Positions 48,401 to 59,718 of a stretch of DNA of 64,000 nucleotides are shown in pieces. This stretch comes from Manis javanica (taxonomy: Eukaryota > Chordata > Mammalia > Pholidota > Manidae): NCBI RefSeq assembly GCF_040802235.1, contig NC_133166.1:116140991-116204990 (forward strand), in the 5' to 3' direction. The position numbers and the translations under genes are program-made. Each line of letters starts with the position of its first letter. The first letter of the stretch is position 1. Under the pieces are notes generated by a model, which saw only the letters and a program-made list of their open reading frames with translations, was not told the DNA's origin and did no database searches.

Positions 48401-50020
48401 CATAAGCATGCCACCCAGGCACCCCCTGTCCCCAACTGGGACAGAGGCCCCACCCACAACCTCTTGGGGTGACTGAGGCTACAATCCAGAAGCAGTGCTT
48501 CAGCACCCCTGACGGACCTTGTGAAGAGTACTGTTTGTCAGAACTTATGCAAGACCCTCAAAGCACCACTCTGGCCCAGGGACCAGCCAATACCCACCCT
48601 AAACCCAAAGGTTCAAATTACAGCTGGATGCTACACCCCCACACCCTCCCCTGGCAGCCCCAAAGACTCTGCTGTGCTTCTTCCCCGAAGGGAGGACATT
48701 TCACAGGTGGGGACTGAGGCAGAGACAGGCTGACCCCATTCATTCAGAGGCTACAGGAGCCCGTGTATCAGGCTGGAAGTGGGGAGAGCTGGTGATCCAC
48801 CATTCTTCTTAGGCAAGTTGCTCTCTCTGGCCTAGTCTAAAACGGAATAAAGGAGTCCTACGGCCACCCCAGGGTAGAGCAAGTTCCGGGGCTCAGCTTC
48901 CTTAGGACTCTTCAAGACTCAAGACTCAACACCATGGCCTTTCTTAAATAGGCCAGAAGTATAACTAAAAAAAATTGAGCGCTCCTTTGTGACAGCCTGT
49001 GGGATTCCTATTTTGAGCCCTAAGCCAAAGGGAGACCCGTGGAAGAGCAGCCAGATTCAGATCCCCATCCCTGGAACCCCAAGTCCCATGAAGGGGCACT
49101 GAGCTTGGAGGCCGGTTTACACACTCAGGCTCCAGTCCTAGCCTGGACCTTGCCAGTTGGCTGAGTTCAGTAAGTCAGGGTGAGTGTCACTTGCCTCATC
49201 TGTATCGGAGGGCTAATAGCCCCTCACCCCCGCCAGACAGTGGCTGTGAATCAAATGAAGTGAAGCATGTGAAAGGTAAAGGCTTAGTTTATCATTAATG
49301 AAAGGTCAGGGTGACAGGTGATAATCCTACTCACTCTGAGCACTTCATTAACGTACATAAATGTCAAAGCACTATGCTGCATACCTGAAACTAGTATTAT
49401 CAACTATATTTTAATTAAAATAAAACACAAGTGAACGTGCTTTTTGGATCCCATCTGTTTGGCTCTAACAGTTACTTTCTTGAGAAATCATAAGATAACC
49501 TCCAGGAAGTTGGGATTCAGACCCACTTTTCAGGCAGGGAAAACTGAGGCAGCCAGGGCTCCAGAGCCCTGGGACTTAACCTCTCAAGGACCCAATTTCC
49601 TTCCTGTAAAATGAAGATGACCGACTTCTGCTTTCAAAAGGCTGTTTGTGAGAAAGAAATCAAAGAAAATGAATGTGTCACTTTTCATTCAGGAGATTTC
49701 ATTTGAATTTCAGTCACATAACACACCCTTATTTTACAAATGAGGACAGATTTAGAGTACCAAACGTGGCCAATAGCTCAGTGACAGAGCCCCGGTCCTG
49801 TGACTGACTTCTGTCACTTTTCCACACCTCAACATGAAATCCATTTTTTGACACATAAGATTCTCTTTAAAGAGATGGCAAGTCATGGCCACTTCCCCAG
49901 GAAGGTATGGCAAGGAGATGGGGACAGGGACCAACCTCGGGCTCCCACGGAGGACATGCTGCTTCGATGGGATCGCTCGGCGGGGCCCGGCAGCCCGGCG
50001 CCCCCTTCTGCGCCGTCCAT
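36450..50020 (-). CDS. FRMD8: FRMD8, FERM domain-containing protein 8 (10 coding exons, intact)
   Basis: Plasma-membrane-associated FERM protein (iTAP) that binds iRhom cytoplasmic tails and stabilises the iRhom-ADAM17 sheddase; also reported to bind LRP6 in Wnt signalling. Coding exons on the minus strand: 49936-50020, 48189-48356, 45749-45850, 45352-45410, 45067-45233, 42724-42948, 41160-41283, 40113-40256, 38597-38801, 36450-36568. All junctions are AG/GT and join in frame: 1,398 nt, 465 residues plus TGA; human is 464. The start is at the first base of its exon (acceptor TAATGCAG). Ubiquitin-like lobe from about residue 30 ([16 protein letters not shown]), helical middle lobe, PH-like lobe ([30 protein letters not shown]) to about 375, then a basic tail ([11 protein letters not shown]) ending SLEQG. 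The first coding-exon donor is a weak GTTGGT. I see no frame break. Confidence 0.96.
37300..37950 (+). mobile_element. HAL1/L1-type fragment in FRMD8 intron 10
   Basis: CAACCCCATTCGTAGGAATT, GAGCTGAAAACTAGGAATAA and TTATTTTGTGGGTATACTGC resemble a decayed HAL1/L1 3' part. The intron lies between exons 38,597 and 36,568. Confidence 0.5.
37960..38240. mobile_element. L1 3' UTR-type fragment in FRMD8 intron 10
   Basis: AACAATTCTAGATTTATAGA, GAAGTCACAAAGATAATAAA, GAGTTCCTATATTACCCTCA and AGGACCCGATCCAAGAGACC match a familiar old L1 3' UTR segment. Orientation relative to the L1 consensus is not certain. Confidence 0.55.
41930..42380 (+). repeat. L2 LINE fragment in FRMD8 intron 7
   Basis: The pyrimidine-rich, CA-poor text (CTCAAGTGTCCACTTGGAAT, CACCTGGAGTCCTATGCCTC, CTCACCTCCTCTGTTACCAC) follows the L2 ORF2 3' part. 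It is between the exons at 42,724 and 41,283. Confidence 0.6.
44570..44638 (-). repeat. Partial duplicate of FRMD8 exon 4 (with its acceptor region) in intron 6
   Basis: These 69 bp align without gaps to 45,802-45,870, which holds the 5' half of FRMD8 coding exon 45749-45850 and about 20 bp of upstream intron: 64 of 69 bases agree by eye. On the minus strand it can still read [17 protein letters not shown], compared with [17 protein letters not shown] in the real exon. The acceptor changed from CTGCAG|AGG to CTGCCAAGG, and no donor follows at the matching place, so it should not be spliced in. It lies between the exons at 45,067 and 42,948, after the parent exon in transcription order. Confidence 0.8.
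46380..46590 (+). repeat. L2 LINE fragment in FRMD8 intron 3
   Basis: GGGCCTTTGCACTCGCTGGT, CACAGGGCTGGCTGGCTGAG and TCAGTTCAAGGGTCACCTTC follow the L2 consensus in order. Confidence 0.7.
49100..49800. repeat. MIR pieces and an L1 tail in FRMD8 intron 2
   Basis: MIR-like sequence at about 49,100-49,280 (TGCCTCATCTGTATCGGAGG) and about 49,520-49,640 (CCAATTTCCTTCCTGTAAAA). A reverse MIR piece lies at about 49,690-49,800 (TTATTTTACAAATGAGGACA). Between them is an L1-type tail at about 49,340-49,430 (CTGAAACTAGTATTATCAAC). No exon-like sequence is present here. Confidence 0.55.
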
Positions 50021-50480
50021 CTGCATTAGAAAAGAGAGCTGTACTGGGGGTGCGGGGACGGGGTGCCGGGGAGCCCCCCAGCTCTCGCGTAGGTCAGCGC
50101 TGGTGGGAGGGTGAGGCGCGGGGTCGAAGCTGGGCTCGCCGAAATACCCAGGCAGGGTACGGCGCGCCCCGACCCGGGGCGGGGACCTGCGCAGGGCGTC
50201 GCCGCACTCTCACCTCTCAGGAACGGGGCGCCCGCCGCCCCAGCCGAAGCTCCTGCCTTGCCTCCAACCCACGGCTCCTGATCTGGCTGCAGCTCCGACT
50301 CTACGTACAGCTCCGGGGGCTGGACGCGGAAGCTGGGGCAGAAGAAGCGAGGCGCACGCGGCCCCGCCTCCCCAGCCTGCGGGAGCCAATCGGAGCCTGG
50401 AGCCACAGCGCACGCGCCCTTGAGGGGGCTGGCACGCTCATTCACCCCGTGGGCCCGCGCAGGCCCGGAACGCCCCGGCC
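50021..50480 (-). promoter_or_regulatory. FRMD8: FRMD8 CpG-island promoter and likely non-coding exon 1
   Basis: Very CpG-rich DNA directly upstream of the first coding exon. A good donor, AG|GTGAGA on the minus strand, lies at 50,214/50,213, and the acceptor CTTTTCTAATGCAG precedes the ATG, which suggests a 5' UTR exon ending at 50,214 and a 193-bp intron. The transcription start is not visible but should lie in about 50,250-50,450. No TATA box was seen, as usual for a CpG-island housekeeping promoter. Confidence 0.6.
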
Positions 50481-53400
50481 ACCGCCTCCTGGGTTGGTCA
50501 CGCCCCTGCTCTGGCTACACCCCTGCGCGGGCTACATCCCTGGGCTGGCAGCCTTACGAATCAATCCCACCGCCTAAGCGAGTGACCGATGGGCAAGTGG
50601 GCCCCACACGTATGCCCACCCATAAGCCTGTACCAGGGTGTGACGAAGGTTCAACGAAATTGGGGATGGTGGCAAGAAGTCGTGGCAAGAACTCTGGCAC
50701 TCACGCGCGTGTGACTTTGGGCCGGTCACCTCACCTGTAAAATGGAGATGTTTCCTGGGCTGGGTCAGGGATCCACACTGTGCTGGGCCCTTGGGTCAAG
50801 GTGATGCAGGCAGCGGCATGTACTGCAGCGCCCTGGATCGTGAGGGGTGATGGGCTCTTTCCTGTGGTCAGGATACTGGGTCCCTGTTCTGACTCATCCT
50901 GGACGAGCCCCTTCTCCGTTGTTCATCTGTAAAATGAGGGTGTTGGACTCGACTCTCAAATTATAGGCCAGAAACCCAGGCCAGGCGCAATCGTTTTTTC
51001 CAGAAAGCAGTGACATGAGCCCTTGCTATCTTAGGACACAGCCCAGGGACCTTGAGGCATTTCCAGGCTAGGAAGAGGCGCCAAAAACAGGCAGGTGAGA
51101 AACTACCTAACCCCAGGGTCACGTCACCAACATGTCCTGGCAGTGCCAGCATATGTGTGCCTGAAGTGTAGATCTCAGGGAGAAAAACAGGTCCATGGGG
51201 TGCCTTCCTGAAGCAGAGGTCATTCCAAGTAATAGCAGTGGGCTGGCTGATCAGGAAGGTATAAGGGTGTGGGGTACAAAGGAGGGAGGCTCATGCTGCC
51301 CTGATTCTCTGGCCTTGGAGGGCAGCTCCACACTCCTAACCCAGTCCAAGCTTCCTCAGTATTTGTGGCAGCTCTTTGCTTGCCTTGCAGGATCCACATT
51401 GCCCCACAGCTGAGCCCGTTACAAGAGGTCCTCCTTCCTAGCAAGACCTAAGGACTCAAGGAATCTGATGTGACCTGGAGGGAAGATTGTTCTGTGGGCA
51501 ACAAGGATCTCCCTCCAAGTTCTCAGCTCTGAGACCCTCAGACCAGTCCACAATAGCTTGGTGGCCTCCCTACCAGCTGGAGCAAAGTGGGAACCCAGTT
51601 CAGTGTTGTTGAGGCCCTGTGAGTGCAGGGCCTGGGCTGCAGCAATGGGTGGAGACCTGAGTGAGACACAGCTCCACCCTCAGAAGCTAACATTACGGTT
51701 TAACTGGGGAGTGGAGAGAGGAAAGAGAAAAGCCCAAGAGAAATGCATGTTTAAAACTACGTAAGATGACAGAATTGCCGTAAGAGATATAAAAATGCCA
51801 TGAGCAGGAAGAGAAGGGTCCTCAATTCCTGAGCAGCTACTGTGTGTGAGACCCTTTCCCATGTGTTTCCTCATGTCAGCCTCATGGGCTCTGTGAATGA
51901 AAGTAAGAGTAACAATAGCTGCCATTTGTGGAGTGTTTGCGACGTGCCAGACCCTCTTCTAAGTGCTTCGATCCTTATACCACACCAAGAGGTATCATAT
52001 CTCCATTTTATGATGATAAAACAGGATCAGAAAGGTTATGTGTGGTGGTGGTGGTGGTGAGAGAATGGAACCCTGGTCTGGTGAGGAGGGCACAGAAGAG
52101 GTTCCTGAAGGCGTTCCAGGTAGCGGGAGCTGCAGGAGCATGGTTCGGACTCCAGGGAGGCTCTGGGCAATCAAAGCACAGCAGGCGAGGCTTGGAAGGT
52201 GGAGTGGTACCTGGCGGGGTGGGGCCGTGACACCAGCGCAAGGGGTGTGCGGTGGGTTGGGTGAGCACTGAGGACATTTTGGAGGCTGTAAGCTGGACGG
52301 TAATGAGCTCAGAGCTCTGCCTTGCAAGGCAGAGGGTTAATGTGATGGAACTCGCAGCAGGGCTGGACAAGAGCTAGCCAGGGGTAGGGCTGACCTTCAG
52401 CAAGGCTCCGGGAGCTGTAATGGGTCTCCCTTGAACCAGGGTGGTGCAATGGGATCAGAGAAGAGAGTGGGGCCTATTCTGAAGCGAGGGGGTTGGCCCA
52501 CTGGCCTTTAGAGCCAAGAAGCTTTGGACTCAGTGATCCACTGGGCTGGTTTCTACTTTTGCAAGCAGTAAAGGACCCTGAGACCCACAGAAGGGATTGC
52601 CAAATATCACTTGGGTGAGAGTGAGCTGCAGAACTGTGCAAGAGGCCAGTGCTCAAGATGGTCTTTGGGGCATCCCAGTATTGTGGGTAGCTCCAGGGGC
52701 AGGAGGTCAGATGTGAAACCCTGCTTCCTGGACCGTGTCCTCCCACGAGAGTAGTGGGGTGGATGAGTTCTGCTTTGGCTGCAGTGGGAGAGAAGGGTGA
52801 GCAGGACTGGCCCTGGGGTGTCTGATGGGAAAGAAGAGCCACAGGAGACCGGGGGGAGGCAGGCTGGCAGCATTATCAGGTTCACATTCTTTGGGCCCTT
52901 TGCAGCTAGGGAGAGAGAACTGGAGACCCAGACTGCAGGGCTACCCACAATATTGCTCCCTGACCTGTCCACACATTCATTCTTGAAAAAAGTATGTTTT
53001 GCGTGCCTACTCCATGCAATGCACTGTTCTAAGCCTTTGAGGTTACATCAGTGAACAAAACAGCCAGCAATCTCTGCCCAGTGACAGAGTGCATCAGGAG
53101 GTGAGTGTAATGGCAGAGAGAAAAAGGAGAGCCAGGGAAGGGGCCCCAGAAACGCTGGCTGGGTGGCCAGAGGCACCATCAGATGAAACGGCCAGAGCGG
53201 GCTCACTGCCTAGGGGGTGTCTGAGTCTGGGCTAGAGGAGGCCAACAGGAAGAGGGTTGATGGGTGCGGAGACCTGGAGGCAGGAGCCCGTCTGACAAAG
53301 AGGAGGAGGCCTGGGCAGTTGGGGCAGAACGAGCAGGCGGTGGCCAGAGACAAGGGCAGAAGCGTATGGGGCAGCACCGTGAGGGCTCCCAGAGCCTAGG

Positions 53401-55079
53401 AAGGACTTTGGTTTTGACTCTGAGCAGGATGCGGCCATTGCGGGGCATGGAGCAGAGGCGAGACATGGTCTGACTTAGATCTCACCCGCACTACTGGCTG
53501 GTGTGTGGAGCACAGACTGAATAAAGGTGGAGGCAAGGCCACCTGGGGGCAGGAATCCAAGAGTGGGTGGTGGTGGCTTGGGGCCCTGGCCCCAGGTGAA
53601 GGGCCTGGAGGTGATGAGGGGTGGGATTTGAGATCTGTCTTGAAGGTAGTATTATGCAATTTTCCCGCAGACTAGTGGTGAGGTATGAAAGAAGGGGGCC
53701 AAGGGCAAGGGCTGGGACTCCGAGGGCTGGTTCCCACATTTGGGGTCTTCATAGGTTTCTGTAAGCAATACACCTGAACACTGGGTCTCTGTACCCTTGA
53801 AAGAAGACCCCCTCCTCTTTGTCTCTGCCTCCCACTTCCTGGCATACCTGAGAACAGGAATCTGACAGAAGGTTTGGAGGCTGTCATGGAAACACTGCCA
53901 GTTTGCTGTGCTAACACCCATGCTTAATGTGCACAGCAAGCTGGCACTCTGCCTGCCTGTCCCCGCGGGCTGCCTCCCAGCCCCTGGGTTGCTGCTGTGC
54001 TCCCCAGCCCACCTCATAGGAATCCGTGTCAGTGTACTGCAGTCAGGACTGGCCCTGGATGCGTCATGGTCCTGAATGTGAACACCAACAACCTACCTAA
54101 AAACAATTTATGAAAGATGCAATACATTTTTAAATGATATAAAAGATCGTTTTCTAAACAGCATCAAAGAGGGAGTGTATTTAAGCACTGCTCAGCTCCT
54201 AACAGTGCGGATGGGTGAGGGAACAATTCCCGCTCAAGCAGATTGCGTGAACTGGCAACAGAGAAAGTGGGTTGAAGGAAGCAGAGCCGAAGAGATTGGG
54301 ATTCAGGTCCCTGTCCGGTCAGTTTGGGTTGTTGTCCAAAGAGAATTGGGCAGTCATAGCCCAGCCACCCCCAGGCGGACACAGCACTCTTTATACACGT
54401 CAAATCCCCAGGTTTTCCCTGGGAAAGACACACAGAGAGGAGGCCAAGGACGGCTGTTTATGCCTCACATGGGTTAGTCAACAACCCTGGGAGAAGGCAG
54501 GCTTCAGGCCCGGTGAGTCACCCCACTTGGGCTGTTCCCACCCTGTCGGCTCAGGCGGTTCCCTAAAGCTGGGCCTGCCCCCTGGTGGCTGGGCTCTGTC
54601 CCTGCAGGGCTGGCCGCCTGGGTGGGCGGGGCTGGTTGGCGGCCTCCCGTGTGCTGCTGCAGGGCCCAAGCAGGGTGTGGGCTAGGCAGGCAGGGCCTTC
54701 CCAGAGCAGGCTTGTTAAACCCCTCCTGAGTGAGGCGGCCCTGGAGGGGCCCAGCCAGAGGAGGTCGGGACCAGCTGCCAGGCCCAGTCACGCTGCTGGA
54801 CGGTTGTTGGCCAGCAGCGGGGGGCAGGCCACCACCAGCCATCACGCCCACCCCAGGAGATTTCATGCTCTGCACACCTCCTCCAGCCTGTCAGGGCCTC
54901 CCAGGTTGGCTCGCTCCCATCTCCTGGCGCCTGAGGTTTGGCAGTGGGCCACTGCTCACCCTGAACCCAGAGTTAACATTAGGGGAGGTTGTCAGTCCGG
55001 GGCCTGAGGAGGGAGAGGGTAGAATTACATTTTTGCAGCAGCGGCTCTGCTGGAGCACCTGTTCTGCCCCGGCTGGACT
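50481..55079. other. Divergent spacer between FRMD8 and SLC25A45
   Basis: Unique GC-moderate sequence with a reverse MIR at about 51,915-52,045 (GACGTGCCAGACCCTCTTCT, CATTTTATGATGATAAAACA), a (TGG)n run at 52,042-52,059 and an L2-like piece at about 52,970-53,105 (GTGCCTACTCCATGCAATGC, TGAACAAAACAGCCAGCAAT). A non-coding first exon of SLC25A45 probably lies in the last kilobase, but I cannot place it. No protein-coding gene was recognised. Confidence 0.5.
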
Positions 55080-58000
55080 ATGCCCGAGGAGGAGTTCGTG
55101 GCTGGTTGGGTCTCTGGTGAGACATTTTTCTTCCTTCTGTCACACCAACCACAATGGTGGGTCATTTCCTGGGGAAGGTGTGTGACACAGGAGTCCTAGT
55201 GGCCCTGGCGTGCCAGAGCCTGCTGTCCCAGACAGTCTCCCAGGAGACGCCTGAGAGGGGAGGGAGGGGGGCGCAGGTGGGAGGGTGCTGCTGACCTGGC
55301 CCTAGGCCACCTGCCCGCCACCTGCCACCTGCCGAGCCAAGGTGAGTGCTCTCCCAGACACACCCCCGGCGCCTGCACCTCAAACCCCACTCTCCAGGTT
55401 CGCCATGTGGGGCGCAGAAAGGATGTTCATCCTTGACCTTGGCGGCTGTCGAGCACTCCCCTTTGGGCCCTGCCCTACCTGGCAACGGGCTGCCCATCCT
55501 GGCCCTGACACCTGTTGTCCTATGTACTCAGCCCAGCTTCTGGGTGACAGTCTTCTTAGGAGAAAGAGACATTTGCAGCCTGCCTCGTGGATGTGACGTC
55601 ACCCAAAGCTCCAGGAGTGGCATCTGGAATGGAGGGCAAGACCGGGAAAGGGTCACTGAGGGGGGCGGGACTCTCCTGCCCCGGGGCCAGCAACACTCCC
55701 GCAGGGCTCCCAGCTCTGCACTGCTGCCTGCCGGGATGAGCGCTGGGAGGGTCGGCCCTGGTGTGGCTCAAGGCCCCCGCACTGGAGGGCAGCTGTGAGT
55801 TGTAGGAAGTGAGTAAAGCTGGCAGGGGGCAGGAGCACCGGAGCTGTGTGCCAGGGCCCCCAGGGAAGCCAGCTCCCCGTGCGCATGGCTGGCTCCTCCC
55901 TTCTGCACGTGTGTCCTCCAGGCAGGACTAGGACTTTCTGTCCTTGTTCCCTGTCCCCACGCGTTCCTAGGAGTACCTGGTCTGAGCGAGGATGTAAGGG
56001 GCCAACTGGAGTTTCTCTGGAATCTCGAAGGAAGGCCCTGCCCGCCTTCCTCCTGCCTGAAGCCTTCCCTCCCCTCAGCACAGCCTTGCCTCCTGGGCCT
56101 GGTGGGAGGGGCCTCACTCATGGCACCTTCTCCCCACAGGAGCTCTGGGCTTAGTCCTGGGACACCCCTTTGACACTCTAAAGGTGAGTCTCGGGGAGGC
56201 ACCATGGAATGAAAGATGTTGCCTGAACCACACATCAGGGTGCCCTCAGAGCAGGGCCCAGCGGGCACAGAGGCTCTTTCCTGTCTCCCTGGCCCAGCTG
56301 CATTCTGCTCCGAGGGGCAGTGGGATGTGCCGGGCTGCAGCCATGCCTGGCCTGCCCGCCTGCTCTGTCCTCCCCATCTAGGTGCGGCTACAGACCCAGA
56401 CCTCCTACCGGGGCATCGTTGACTGTGTGGTCAGGACTTAACCGCCATGAGTCAGTAGGTGGCCTGCTTCTTTGGGGCTTTGGGGCAGGGAGCATCTGGA
56501 TCGCTGGTACCACCTTCCTTCCCTCCTATCAGGGCTCTGCCCCTGGAAGGGAGAAGCCTCATGTCTGAGGCCACTGGGGGTGGGGTGGTAGCTTAGTGTC
56601 TCAAGGGTGGAGATGAGGCTGTTCCCAGCATTAGCCTGCCTCCACCTCCCTGCAGCCTGCTTGCAAGTGGTTTCTAGCCAGAGGAGGCCCTGCCAGGGCT
56701 GGAAAGGGCAAAGGGTAGGTCCCCAAAGCCTCCATCCACTCTAGCATCACCATGCATCTCTGCAGCTTCTGGGCTTCTTCAAGGGAATGAGCTTCCCCAT
56801 TGTGAGCAGAGCTGTGGTCAACTCCATTGTGTTTGGGGTCTACAGCAACACCCTGCTGGCGCTAACAGCAACCTCCCACCAGGAGCGGCGGGCCCAGCCG
56901 CCCAGCTGCATGCATGTCTTCATAGCAGGCTGCACAGGGGGCTTCCTGCAGGTGAGAGGGAGGTGTGGGGGCACACACACACAGGTGCATGCGCACACAC
57001 ACCGGTGCAAGCACGCGCACATACACGCACATACACACGCAGGGTTGGTCGGTTCCCTCCTTTCCTTTCAGCTCCCTCTGCACCCACAGTGCAGACCCCA
57101 GGCTTTCCCGAGGGGAACACAAGTTGCTGTGGGGAAATGATCAGCTCCTGGCTGCACCCTGTAACCCAGCCTGGCTGAGCTGTGCCCTTCCAGGCTGCGA
57201 GATCGGTGGGGAGGGTCATGGGGAACAGAGCGGGCAAAAGGCAGAGAGAGCCAGGGGAGGGGCAGGGAAATGGTGGCAAGAGGACACCATGGGGAAGCAT
57301 GATGCCCCACCCCGAGGCTGACAGGCTTGCCCACCTCCAGAGGGGTCTGCCAGCCTCAGAGCTGCGGAAAGACCTCCCTGCAAGGTAACCTTTACCCTGG
57401 AGAACTGACAGCCCCCCCAGAGTTCCCAGGCCAGCCCTTGGGATCCCGGCACTTCCCCAGCGCCCCCCCACTCAGCACCCTCCTGCAGGATCTGGGTCAT
57501 CTCCATCTGGGAGCCTCAGCCAGGCCCCAGTCCGCAGACCTCCCTAGAGAGGTCTAGGGTATTAATCATTAAGTAACTCTGGTCATTTGGTTGTCTTTCC
57601 AGGGGTGTGGTGGAGGCAAGTGGGGCCTCCAGGCACCAGGAGGAACCCCAACTGAATGGGGGGCCTGAGCATAGAGGCAGAGGGTCATGTGCCTGGCCTC
57701 ACCCCACAGCCCACCCTGGCACCTTAGGTCACACTCTGTTTTGCTCCTGTCCTGATGCTCCCAGCGTACTTCATGGGGCAGAGAGCAAGGGCAGAGGACA
57801 GAGTCAGGGGGCTCACTCAAGTGAATTGATGACTCATGAGACCCCAAAAGGTCCTGGCATTTCCTCTGCCCCTTCTTGTGTGGGGCACATGCCTACATAT
57901 TTCCCAAGCCCTGAGACACACACCCCACAAAAACAAGGAAAACAACTGAGACCCCAGGCCAAATGGCCTGATTTAGGACCAGCCAGGACCAGCTCCTAGG

Positions 58001-59718
58001 TCACCCTCCCCTCCAGCTCCTTGGAAAGCAGACCAGAGAGCAGAGCTGGGGACTGTAGGGTCAGTGATGGGGTCGCTAGGGACCAGCTGGAGCCTGGGTT
58101 TGCCCTCAAGTGCATGGCTTCAGGTTAACAGGGTCTTGGAGCAGAAAACGTGTTTAGGTGGGAAGAGGCAGGAAGTGACTGATGATCAGCACAGGGCAGG
58201 GAGTGACAACCTCTGAAGGGCACTGGATTTGCTTTTGGCTCAGCTGGGGCTGAGTGTCAAACATCGCAGCAGCACCTGATGTCCCCAGTGCCCTAGCCCA
58301 CCCCTGTCTGCCACCCTACCTTTGTCCCAGCCATTTCCTCACCTCACTTCAGCTCCTGGAGAAGCGCTCAGCTTGGCACTGCCCACAGGCTCCGGAGGGT
58401 GACATCAGGGCCCCATGTCACAGGGAGCCCAGCCCACTGCCCTTCCTGCAGGGGGGAAGTAAGCAAATTTGGCCTGCCACTCTTTAGATCACTGCCAGCA
58501 CCAGCTGCCAGCCTCCTCTGCCGTCGGCCATCTCCAGGGCTGAGGTGCTGAGCCCCTGTACCTTCCGTGAAAGAGAGAAACAAACCCAAATGTCCTGCTA
58601 ACTGCACCTGGGCCTCTGCTCACCTAAACTTTAACAGCTGATTTTGACCTGGTGGCACCCCAGACCCGCACACCTTAGCTCCCCCCAGCCCCCAGCTCAC
58701 CCACCCAGTGCCAATACCACCCCAAACCAATACCTGTGCCTCAGCCAGGTGACATGAGCTCTAGGACCTGTAAGCTCCACCCTGTCACCCACCTTTGGTT
58801 GGAACACCGGTGCTTGGGGGTTTGTGAGAGGCAGGGAGGGCTTGCTCCCCTCAGGGACCTCTGAGAGGTGTCGCTGCCGACAGGTGCTCCTCCCTGGCTT
58901 TGGGAGCTAGGAACCCTGCCCGATCCTGGAAAGCAACCCAGGCTTGTCCCGCCGTGTGCCTGCCAGCCCAGGCGCCCCCTGCCCTCCTCTTGTTCAAACA
59001 AGCCTGTTCCTGCCCAAAGCCCCACCCAGGGCCTTCACGCTTCCTTCCCGACAGGCCTACTGCTTGGCCCCTTTTGACCTCATCAAAGTCCAGCTACAAA
59101 ACGGACGGAGCCACGGGTGCAATCGGGGAGCCCCCCACCCCGGTACCGGGGACGGGTGCACTGTGCAACCTCCATCTTCCAGGAGGAGGGACCCCGGGGG
59201 CTGTTCGGGGAGCCTGGGCCCTGACGCTGAGGGACACCCTCACCCTGGGGATCTATTTTGTCATCTATGAATGGTTCTGTCGCCAACCCACCCTAGATGG
59301 CCAGAACCCCAGTAAGTGAAGGGGCTTGAGAGGGTAGGCCACAGAGGGTGGGGGAGGGGGGCCGCCCCCTGGAGGCTGGGCAGGGAGACTGGGGATGGGA
59401 CGGGATGCTCTGTTCCTCAGCCTGACCCACCGGGCTTCCTCTGCCCCAGGCTCAGGTACAGTGCTGGTGGCAGGGGGCTTTGCCGGCATCGCCTCCTGGG
59501 CAGTGGCCACCCCCTTGGACGTGATCAAGTCCCGGATGCAGATGGCCAGGCTGAAGCAGAGGGAGTACCGGGGGGTGCTGGACTTCGTGGTAAGCAGCGC
59601 CCGGCAGGAAAGACTGGGGGTCTTCTTCCGGGGGCTCACCATCAACAGTGCCCGCGCCTTTCCCGTCAACGCCGTCACCTTCCTCAGCTACGAATACCTC
59701 CTGCGTTCCTGCGGGTGA
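55080..59718 (+). pseudogene. SLC25A45: SLC25A45 unitary pseudogene (mitochondrial carrier, three frameshifts)
   Basis: Six-transmembrane carrier of the mitochondrial inner membrane; recent work links SLC25A45 to import of methylated basic amino acids such as trimethyllysine for carnitine synthesis. Coding exons: 55080-55116, 56140-56183, 56382-56454, 56766-56951, 59055-59311, 59450-59718, all with AG/GT borders. The three carrier signatures are visible: HPFDTLK, APFDLIK and TPLDVIK. Exon 3 has one extra base at 56,439-56,441, making TAA after 46 codons; dropping one A gives the family sequence YRHES. Exon 5 changes frame twice (near 59,101-59,105 and 59,203-59,210): APFDLIKVQLQN, RYRGRVHCATSIFQEEG and GAWALTLRDTLTLGIYF lie in three different frames. 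With indels of +1, -1 and -1 reversed, the length is exactly 288 codons, the human length. Intact splice sites and otherwise good conservation suggest recent loss. Sequencing error could explain one indel, hardly three. Confidence 0.88.
56970..57042. repeat. CA/CG-rich alternating purine-pyrimidine tract in SLC25A45 intron 4
   Basis: Imperfect CACACA/GCGCACAC/ACGCGCACATACAC repeats start about 20 bp after the exon 4 donor. Such alternating tracts can form Z-DNA and are often length-polymorphic. Confidence 0.8.

Noticed and set aside
47654-48472. 272-codon plus-strand ORF
   Set aside because: It is the opposite strand of FRMD8 coding exon 48,189-48,356 and its GC-rich introns; the minus strand has the real exon.
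56382-56454. Rescue of SLC25A45 by a shifted splice site in exon 3
   Set aside because: The only nearby GT that keeps the family sequence is at 56,455; using it leaves the extra base and the TAA in the mRNA, and exon 5 would still be broken twice.
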